Assembly: GCF_042242105.1 (NCBI RefSeq)
Contig: NC_092029.1
Location: forward strand, 8,743,885-8,807,884
Direction of reading: 5' to 3'
Origin: Pempheris klunzingeri
Lineage: Eukaryota; Chordata; Actinopteri; Acropomatiformes; Pempheridae
DNA length: 64,000 nucleotides
Position numbers and translations under genes: made by a program. Positions 51,401 through 62,900 of the stretch are shown here, one piece after another (position 1 is the first letter of the stretch; each line of letters begins with the position of its first letter). Under the pieces are notes generated by a model. It made no database searches. It worked only from the letters and a program-made list of their open reading frames with translations, and was not told the origin of the DNA.

Positions 51401-54400
51401 GGGCAGGCTCTGCCGTGAGGGTGGGTTCAGATAGCAAGGAATCGCCCATTTCTGAGAGTACCAACGGGGTGTTCGAAATCCCCAAACAAAGGTACCAAAA
51501 TAAACCCCAAAAGAGCAACCAAAATAACCAGTTGAGTCACAGTTACAGCGGTGAACAAAAGCAAGCCAAAACAAAGGTCCAATTCAAATCAAGCCCAATT
51601 AAGACATTTTTTTTGTATTGACAGACCAAACCAAAAACCAAATTTTAACCAAATTAAAGTTGAAAAGTTATCCAGCACCATCCGGTCATAAGCAACAAAT
51701 AAAAAACAACCAACCAAAATAGCCCCCGTTGTAAACCAAAAACAGACAATGGAGTATGTGGAGGGAAGGGAGAGAGAAGGCAGAGAGAAACAAAGAGACC
51801 ACTCAGACTAAAGAGAACAGCTTGAGGACACAAACAGGGAGGTAACCATGAGACATTTGTACATATTAGTCTATCGCTGTGCTTGATTTGGATTAACACA
51901 CTGATATTACTTCCAGCTCATCTCAATTTCAGATATAGTTTGTTCAGAGAGAACATGACATTGAGGTACTCTGGAAGGTGATTTAAGACTCCGCTAGTCT
52001 AGACTAGAGGCTGGGGGGGGGAGTGAAGAGTAGAGAGATGCTCACCTGATCCAAGGAGATCTATGAAAGCAGAAAACAAGGGAACAGGGAGAGGACATTC
52101 AATACAGGTTACGATCCCCATAGATTGTATTAGCTTAACGACACCATTTCTAATGAAAACTCAGCAATCAAGATGAGCATTTATATGTAGCTGTTCACTA
52201 AAAGCTGTATCTTCTTTCCATTCACAGTAATGGTGGCTTGACATGCTGTAAATGCTAGAAAGTTTGATTTGCATTCTTTCAGCAGCTGAGTTGACAGGAA
52301 GGAGGGAGAGACTTACCTCCCCAAGACGTGGGTGCAGCTGATGGTGCTGAGGGACCCGAGGAGGACAGAGGATCCAGGTCCAACAAGGAACTGGAAGATG
52401 AGGCAAAAAAAAGAGAAAAATGGCTAAATTCAGTTCACCATCTGGAGAGGGTAATTCTGTTACATTTGTTGCCCCTATAGCATTTGGTTGTAGAAATAAG
52501 TGGTGATTATTATTATTATTATCAGTAGAAACCACAAGCAAGACTAAAGGTTTACAGGCATGCTGGACTTAAGGACAGTAATGATTTGAGCTAAATACCA
52601 GCACACCTTATTGTAGTTTGTTAAAATGCTAACAATTCATAATAAGCACTGAACATGAACCAGAGCTGAACCCGATGAGATGTCATCAGTCATGTCTGTA
52701 TTTTATCATAAACAGAATTAGTCATAAACAGGATTATGAGTTAAGGGATAAAGTGATAACAATTCATCCTCTAGGGACCATGACTTAAGATAGCAAATTC
52801 CCTGGCAATGAATCCAATAGTAGATATTTCACTCAAAAATGTAAACCTTGTGGCAATCAAGCAAAACTCATAGGATCACCAAAGTCCCCATTAATCCTCT
52901 GGGGACCATGAACGTCTGCACAAAATCCCACCGCAACCCAATATTGGCACATTCACAAATATTTTACAGATTAACAAATATTCAAATTATATCAGCAAAA
53001 ATTCTCAGTATCTTAAATGAGCGTGTTTTTCTGAGGTTGCGAGAACCATTCACAGAAAACATCCACTCACTCTTCAGCTGGCTCAGGAGCAGCAGCGGCG
53101 GCGGCACTCTCCCCAGGAGGAGGCTGCAGTGTGGGAACAGCATTTGAGGATTTGGCCGGAGTTGATGTTGGAGACACGTTGTTTGTCGGAGACCCCTGTA
53201 AGGTAGACCGAGAAGTCCGTTTTTCAGTGGTATATCAGACTGGAGGAGCGCAATAAAAATACAGACTGTTTTGAATGTGACTCTCACCTTTGTTGGAGAC
53301 CTGAAAGAGTGAAGGAGAAGAAGGAAAAGTCAGTGCTTTTGCTTGAAATGGAAAAAAATCTGCTGGACAAACAAATATATGCAAGACAGGTTGCATCATA
53401 TGTGATCATGTGAAGGGTTAGCTTCCAAAGCAATGTACTGTATGAAAGAAAAAGAAACTATATTATTATTAGCATCCAATTGTTTCAAATACTGTCATTT
53501 TGTCGGCTAACATTTTTGTTAGCTTTTTTGTCAAGACATTTTTTTCTAACAACCAAATTAACTTGGGAAAAACCCTTCATACACTGATTCACATTTCATG
53601 TTAAGATGTGATAATACACATGAGGTGACTTACAGTTCGTCAAAACATGTGTTTCTCCCAGAATACACAACAATACACACATTTTCACATGTAAACCCTT
53701 CAATGCATATTGTGCATTGTGTTTCTATTCACATGTGATTCACATGTGAATAATGTCTAAGTTTACCTGCAGGGGGGGAATGACAGTGAAATAAATCTAC
53801 ACAGTTTTCTAAGTTAGTAAACTCCAAACAAAACACACAGTAAATGCTCACCCATCACTGGTGATTCCAAATGAACATAAAGGGGGATAAAAGAGAGGAA
53901 GGTTAAAGGAAATTATAGAAATAATTAGGCCTTACTCTACCAACATTTTGCTTGATTACATATGATTTTCATGAAAAGCAAAGAAGGAATTTCTCAGATC
54001 TCAACTTCTTTTACTTTTGATGCTATGTGATCCTAATTTTTGTACTCTGGTTTCATTCTGAGCGTCACACTAAAAGTAAGAAGCACCCAAGTGGAAATTA
54101 AGACTTAAACAATCTCTTACCCCTTCTTTCCACCCTTTGGATCCTCCAGGCCATTCATGTGTGTTTCCAGAGACTCCAGGATACTGCTGGGAGCCTGACA
54201 AAAAAAGAAGAAAGAAACTTGAGTGATCAATAAATCCTTTGCATTTGTCTCCTGCAGTGTGATGTCAGGCTGTGCATCACATCCATATTTCCATTTTAAT
54301 GGAAAGCTGGTAAAACTGAGAATAATAGAGCTTTAGAAAATCCCACTGCAATACACACATGCATGTATAAACGCGCACGCGCACACATACACACACACAC

Positions 54401-56201
54401 ACAAATTGTGTGTCTGAAATTCAATTAGGATCAACATGCCGGCACTCCATCCTATAAACAGGCACTTAACCAGGGCACCCCGTGTTTCTGTGGTTACCGG
54501 GTCCTCGAGAGGTTTAAAAGGACAGTCTTCATCATCTGAGTCTGCTAGATCCACTACTACACCCGGGTGGAGACACTGGGTGGGGAGATTATGGTGGGTG
54601 AGTCATGGGGGTGTGAGCGGAAGGTAGGATGGGATGTATGAGAGCCTGTTAACTTACGTAGTTGATGTCAGGAATGTCGTTTTTGTCAACTCCAACTGTC
54701 TGTTAAAGGAAAAAGAGTTTAAAATCAGCATTACCGCACTGCTCTGTCATTATGGAGGTCGTGTTCAGGACTGTTGGTTGTCCCTCACCTCAGCCAGCTT
54801 CATGAATTCCCCAATCTTTGTCACCCTGGTCAGGAACCTCTTGTAGATCTCCAACGCCTCCTTACAGTCACTCTTCTTCATCTTGAAGTATTTCTCTATG
54901 AAAACAAGAGGTTTGCAGGTTCAGATTCACTGTGATACCTGTTTTTATCTTTGAGGTGCCAGGCAGGAGGTCCTCATGGACCACTGACCTAATAGGTTGA
55001 TGATTCCATCATTGTAGGATGCAAACAGTTTGACCAGGTCCTTGAAGAGAAGCAGAAATGCAGCGTTGATGATCCCATTGTTCAGCTCCTTGGGATGAAC
55101 CTGAGAGGAGAGAGAGAAGAGGAAACTGTCCCGCAATGCTGCATGTTTCTGTAAAATAAGTGTAGGAATCAAGCCAAATGCTGACTCACATCAAACTCCA
55201 GGAGTGTGTCAATCTGAGTCTGCAGAACCGGCATGCCTTTCAACAGCTTCTCAGTGGTCATGGTCCTCATCACACCATCAGCTCTGAAACAATACGACAC
55301 ATTAGATGCTCCACAGGGATAAGAACAGCCACTGAATATAAGACAATGGAACAATAAGGAAAAAGCTGCCCTCTGCCAATGTCATAAGTGAGACATATTG
55401 TTGAATGACAAGTGCTCAAAGGATGAGCTGAGGTATAGAATGAGGAAGCAAAGGCCTAGAAGCAAAAATCACTCTGAACTCCATGTCCGACGTACCCCTT
55501 CTTGACTCTGGTGAAGTCAAAAGCCATCTGGCGGTAGGCGAAGGCTTTCTCGTTCAGGTATCGTCCATACCGTCTGATGAATGTAGACATGTCATAGCCT
55601 AAACAGAAGATTTATGTCAGAAAGAAGGTGGGGTTCAATTTAAAAACTGCATGTTTTTATAGGAAAAACCATAAAGAAACAATTAGCCTTAAAAACTTGG
55701 CTGAAAAGTACTACCACACATGTAAAATTCATCCAAAATTTCCAGACATTCATCTTAAACCATGAGCCACTGCATTTTGTTTGATTGTTTGATTTTTTTT
55801 GGCATTTTGGACAAGAATTATTACATCAATATATTCTTTTCACATGGTGGGTTACAATTATCTGCTCAAAAAACACTGCCGTCTTGTTACCTTGTATTTC
55901 TGCTTTTAATTCTACAAATTAGCATTTTTGGGATACCCTATGCCTCTCATTTTTAAGCATATCAAAATTAAGGTCTTCAATTCATTTTCTCATATATTTG
56001 TCCACGCAATACAAATTACAAATAAACTATTTTTACTACTATTTTTAACACACAAAAAAAGCACACAAAAAAGCGCAGCCCAATACAGCCATGATGACTA
56101 AGGCTGTAAAAAATGATAAATTCTATGAACATGAGAGCATAATTTTACATGAGATATTTAAGGCAGAAGTGTCAGCATCCATTTTCATGCATGTGTGCAC
56201 T

Positions 56202-56237
<36 letters not shown>

Positions 56238-59200
56238 TACATGTGTGTGATCATGTCCAGTCCCTCCCATTAGCCAGATGGCTCTCTTCCTGTTTCTTTT
56301 TTGCAATGCCAGATACTCTGACAGTTCAGTGATGTGCCAGTATTCTCAACCCAGTGATCAGACTCATGTGTTCTTACCGTGAGAACCGGTTTTGTCGATG
56401 AAATTGCTGAGGTTGAACAGGGAGGTCCTGGAAGCCAAATACTGAATGAACCTCTGCGGATGAGAAAGAAAACACAAAAGATTAGTTGTTGGTAGTTTTT
56501 GAACATTTCATTCTATTAAATAGCAGTGTTTACAGATCTGATTTGCTCACACAATAAACCCACGGGACTCCTTTATTTCTTCGAGGTGTTAATTGCTAAT
56601 TATCAGCACACGTATAATAGATTTGGATTGGGGAATAAAGTCAGTAACCAATTAAATCAAGCCTTCATATTTATCTTCCATCACTGAGTAAAACCAGAGT
56701 TAGCTCGAACTAAAACGCCCCACATGCGACTGGTCCGCTTACCTCATTGCCGTAGACACACATGTGGTGACTGGTGACGAGGGCCTTGAAGACGACCACC
56801 CAGCTGGCATTGGTGGCTCGCTCAAACAGTGTGTCAGCCATCTGGGGGATGTTCACGTTGGTGGTGTTGGTGGCCGACACCAGGTCTGCAACACAGCCGC
56901 AAAGAAACATCATCACTCACAGACTTCTTAGATCATTCTGTCAACGCTTCGTTAACATCACGTGATACTTGGGCGATATGAAGTCATTTTCTAGAGATTC
57001 AAGATGGTGACGGTTAGTTTAGCCTTAAACAAACTACCCACATGACTTGAACTACTCTGATAAAACTTTGATTAAGTGAGCAGTCTAAGTGTCCTTTGCA
57101 GAGCTGCTCTAGACACCCGTGAGAATATTAAGCCTGGAGTAAGACCTGATGTACATACCAAATGATGTTGGTGTACATACACACCCATACGCAGACACTG
57201 ACAGTGCAGAAAAAGAGACTAGTGCCTTGTCAGCTCTCCTCTCTGAAAGCCATTTCAGCCAGACAATGAGGTCTCCAACAGTAAGACCATTGCATCAGCA
57301 CAGGGTGGAATATAAAGTGTATAGGATGAGTAGATTTGATAACATTGTCTGTATTAATAGAGAATAATGGAGATAAAATATGTCCACGGTATCTAGTTCT
57401 CTGTGTCAAACAAGCCATTGTTATTGGAATCGAAAATGAAGTCTACTTGGTCTAAAATGTCAGATAGTAGGGAGAGCTCCTGTCTAAACCCCAAAGATAT
57501 TCAACTTACTAGCATATCAAAGAGAAGCAGCGAATCCTCACATTTAAAAAGTTATTGCCAAAGGTTGTTTTTGATTTTCGTCCAGTCAGATTCATCCTGC
57601 AGACTGATTCATTGAATGAATGACTTACTGATTCAGCGCTATACTAAAATAGATACTCAGGTTTGTGTACTCGGGGTATCTTTTATCAAATTTGTGTCAT
57701 GAAAGGAGCGATTTGCAACGTGAAATAGTTTCCTCTTGTTCATTTTGACACATATCACAAATCAAAATTCACATCATACTTTGTGACCAACAACCAATTT
57801 GTGAAAAATGACGATGACATTTGCAATCTGCACGTGAGGGGTCACACAGATTTTGGGAGACAAGCCCTGAGCATGTGATTATGATATATACTGGAACAAT
57901 GAAATGATCAACATATCTAACATTTTTTGTCATTATCTTATCATTTTTTTGTCTGATGTGGGAGTTTCTTATTAGATACTGGAGATATTTGTCCAGACAG
58001 ACAGTCAGGCACACAGATAGCCACAGAAACAGTCATGCAAACATAAACCACAAACTAAACTGCAGGTTACTGCTTCTCAGTGCCTCCACCAACCAGTCAA
58101 GTTGCAGTTTACATCCATGTCTGTCCGGACTCAAATAATATATGTAGTGACGACTTTGAAGAAATTTAATAAAAGGTATTAGGTGTATGGAAGTTCTCAT
58201 TATATTGGCATGTATGATTTCAGTAAATTATTTCCAATGAGAAACATATTGTGTTCACTTAGAGATTCTTTTTACAGAGGGGTGCAGACAATAATCAATC
58301 ACTTGAAGCACAATATCAGCAAAACCAATAAACTTGTGGTGCACAAGCGAGGATGTTGTTTGCTGTACAGATTGTGAAGCTCCCTGAGGGAATTTTTTTA
58401 TTTGTGATATCGGGATATGTAAATAATATTGATTTGACTTGACTTTGTTCAGCGTCGCTGTTTCTGCTGTGTGTCAGATTCGGCCAGTAAAGCTGATTCT
58501 GATTGAAAAAGAAGTTGAAGCCATGACAGCAGACAATGCTTCAGGTATGGATGTTTCTGCAGAGAAGCTACGAATTCTAAAACGCTTCACAAACATTGTC
58601 AAGGTGGCAGCACAGAAGATCTATACAATCACCACAGTTTCAACGGCCAGATGAGTGTTTTTGCAGAACATCACAGTGAAATTGACCTTTAACCTTTTAG
58701 ATACAAAATGCCGTCACTTCATCATTTTTTTCCAATTAGACATTTGTGATAAATTCTGTCATAATGTGCGTATTAATTCTTGAATTAAAGTTTTATTTTG
58801 TGAGGCCACAGTGACCTCTGATCTTTGACCACCAAAATCTTCATCTTTGAATCCAGGTGGATGTTTGTGCCAAATGTGAAGAACTTATTTCAAGGTGTTC
58901 CTGAGGAGGATTTGGTCAGGCAGAGGAAAACACTTTGAAAAAGGACGGATAATATTTTTTTAATGCCGTGATGGAGCACGACTAGAGGACCTAAAACATG
59001 ATTTAAATACAGACATAAATGGATTCAGGGGCATATATTGCACTCATTGAGGGCACTAACTTTGCTAAAAAAATTTTGAAATCTAAAACATTACATATAC
59101 TTCAAATGCATTTTCCAGTTGGCCGTGCTGACACTGACAGCTGAGCATCAGCGCCAGAGAGGATTTCAGCAAATATTGGCAGATGCCTCTGATAATGGAA

Positions 59201-59961
59201 GGAGAGGAAGGCCATTATATTGAACAGGCCTTGGCTTTGCCTTGAGTAGGCAGATACAAAACTGAGGACCGGACCGAAAATACAGCAAGGTGATGAACAA
59301 GAGAGGGGCAGGAGAGAGAGGAGAGGACAAATGCCGACATGAACGTGTAAGAAATGAAGAGACATGAGGGTTCAAGCTGTGAGGCTGCTGAAGGTCTTAG
59401 CAGGGTGGCAGTCTGGACAGAGGGGTTGGGGTTAGGGTGGTGGTGGGGGGCTGTAAACAGATTATTACTAATCACTGGTCCTGGTCTTTCTGTGGTGGCT
59501 GTGTCGCTGCCCCTCCCCCGTACAGCACGCGTACATACACACACACCTGTTTCACACCATCACCAACACATTTCTATTATCAGCTTTTTGACACCAGTGC
59601 CATTGGCGTCAGTCAGTATAATAATTCTGGTTTGTAATCATCTTTGTTGCACAAAATGGAACAGGCAATATCAGCTATCAAAAGGACAATAAATGATACA
59701 TTGATTTGAAATCATCTTCATGAGCTTTAATTTAACAAACTGATCAGTGATCTTCTTCTGATTTTTGTATGTGTTCCCCACATTTATTCCAAAGGATGAC
59801 TTACTCTCTCTTTCAAATCTTTGTGGATCATTTCTTTCCTCTGTCCGTCCTCTGCTTCTGAGAGGACGGACACTCTTTCACTCTGCTTTTTCTGTCCCTC
59901 ATTCAGCCTGACTTCTCTGTGAAATGGTTGAAGACTACACTCCCCTGCAGCCTTTTCAAAT

Positions 59962-59997
<36 letters not shown>

Positions 59998-62900
59998 TGG
60001 TCCACAATGGCTGAAATGTGATTATATAACATTATCATGTCACTGGCACAGCGACAAGTTAATATTTATACTAGACTGATGAATGCAGGGCTATTCACAG
60101 AATCTCTCTCAGACTTTCTGCTCATAATACCCGATTTCAACTGTGTATGTACATATGCTATTCTATCTGTTTACTGGTGTTTAATTGTGCTGCCATATGG
60201 GCCATATCATAGGATATAATCCATGCTTTCTGTTGTGTTATCATTACCTGAAACAAACACACGTTGACATGCAAGTGTGTGTGTGTGTGTCTAATGAGGA
60301 TTGGCTGAGCTAAATAAAGACTCTTACGGTAATCCACGGCCCTGAGGAGGGTTCTATTAATGAACTGTGAGGCCTCATACTGTGTGAGTGTGTGTCTCTG
60401 TGTGACAGTGTCTGTCTTTTTTAGTCTGTGTCTGTGTGCTCTAATCATTTTTTATATTTACACAACAAGCCAGTCTAGTAGTAGTAGCCAGAATATTCCA
60501 AATAAAATTAGACAGAACACACATTAACATTGTCTTAATGTGTAGGTTGATAAAGACAGCCTAATTCCTATCTGCTTTATCCAGTGCCATCCATATAGAC
60601 CTTATCAGCCCCTCAGTCACTCATTCACTACTCCCTGTATAATAGATACCCAATAGTTTACTCTGTAGTGAGCAATAAACTGAAATGTTGAAACATAGGT
60701 GTAGGGCTGTTAAACTGTCAGTATCCACATCTATAAAATTTGGCAAATTGCATATAGGGGGTGATTTGAGACAAAGCCATTAATTTGTGTGATTATAACA
60801 ACTCTCACGTGACCACCATGTGACCCTGACATCTCACATGTGATCTCAATGTTTCTCATGTGACAGAGGAAGTGATGAGGACCCTTGTATAGGTGGTGAA
60901 ACATCTCAAAGCAATAGTTGAAATGCACTTGTTTACCTGCTTGTCAAGTGATAGATGGGAAGATCAATACCACTCTCTTTCAATCTGTGCTAAATTTAAG
61001 GCTACAACCAGTAGTTGTTGCTTACAAACCATGGGTGTATAAAGAGATCTGGGTACAGCATTGGAGGCGGGTCTACATTCATTCCTATAAAAGTTGCTCA
61101 GTGTCAAAAAAGTCTGGCTTCCCGGGAATTAAAATACTGCTCCATGGGCCCAACAAAGTGGAAGATTGCTGGGCATGTCCACTAGCGTCTTGGATCTGCC
61201 AAGCTGGCTAGTCTTCTGCTATGATGAATGTGAATAAAATGATTTAATCATTCTTCTAGACTTCCCAAACGATATCTGAGCGAATAAACTAAATTCTGAT
61301 GGTGAAAGGAATCATTTGGCAGGGGTTGTGACACTGTGAAAATGTATAAGCTCATTTACAGACATGTCTTTTACAATGCAAGTCTATGGAAAAAAGTCTT
61401 GGTGCACTTCCTGTTGGGCTTGTTTTCCTGTTTCCCCTTATTTCCAGTCTTTATGCTAAGCTAAACTAACCAGCTGTTGGCTGCAGCTTCATATTCACTG
61501 CACAGATATGAGAGTGGGATCGATTTCTCATCCATCTGCAAGACAGTGAATCAGAGTAATTTCTATACTACAGCCTGGCTAATTTTGACTGGACAAATAG
61601 AGATGCTACAGTAGCAGTGACTCACACATACACACCATACTGTAGACTGGACGTGTAATCTAAAGGTCATGTGAGATAATTACAATACGCTCATGTACTT
61701 GTGGTTCATTAGCTTCTTGTTCAGGTCAGCACACAGACTCCGCTCCTCAAAACAGCTAATTCTACACCCAGTGCATTCCCACCATGACCTCAGATGAATT
61801 TAAACCTATTGCCTTTGGTGTTAAGTGAACTCAACTCTTTTTAGTCGACCTTGCATGGACCACATGTTCTCTAGAAATGTGTAACACAAGCCCCACAGTG
61901 TTCTTTTCACTACATGTACTGTGTCTCTTATACAGTAAATAAATAACCAGAAATACAAACTTCAGAGCTCCATTTTGCATGAAATTAAAAAGCTTTTATG
62001 TTGTAGTTGAACCGTGGGTTGAACCTTTGACACACGTAATTAGAGCAACAACTGTTCCTCCTTCAGGCTGTTCATTGTTTACATTTTGCCGTGTACAATC
62101 AGCAGCAATGTAATAGTCATCTGTCCTTCTGAAAACGCTCACTTGTTAGGATAAAGGTTTCGTCAACACTCATTGTTTGGTGTATTAGTTCTCTGGGTCT
62201 CTGCACTCTAGAGATGACAGGCCTGCCATTTGTCCACTTCCTTCTCACAATCTATCTCGGTCATTATGGTGCCACCTCCTGACTCTCAATCTGTTGCCAT
62301 GGCAACCGCACTGCACCGCCACCACCACCACCACCAACAATACACCCATGTCCACCCGAAGGGTCACAGACTGTGTGTCCGTGACCAAGGAATAAACAGC
62401 CTGTATGTACATATATCTATCATCAAACACTGTAAATCAAACAAGCTGAATGATTAGCTTATTATTATTCATGTGGCCTGTATTTGTACTCAGCACTCAC
62501 TTTCAGTATTTGACTTCCTATATTCAGCCTCAACAAAATCAAGACATAAAAGATGAATCAACATATGAGTATATTGTGTCCATTTCTCTAAAAGTCTTGT
62601 GGGTTTGAGTGTTTTTAGGGTAGGAATTTCCTCCTGCCAAGACACACATGCGAGAGAAGCACAGTGGCCTACATACAAGAGGCTTGTTGAATTGCCCTAG
62701 AAATGGATACAGCATAACCTCATAGACTAAAAACCTAACAGAGGACAACATGTCAGTATGTGAGTATACTGCATCTTGCTGAATCATCTCAGAAATAAGG
62801 AGTATAGAGATGTGTCCGTGTGTGTGGACGGTTTGTGGTATTAAGAGGTCAACAGAAGCAGCCTGCTGCAGTCAGAGGTGCCAGTTTTGCTCGAGGGCCA

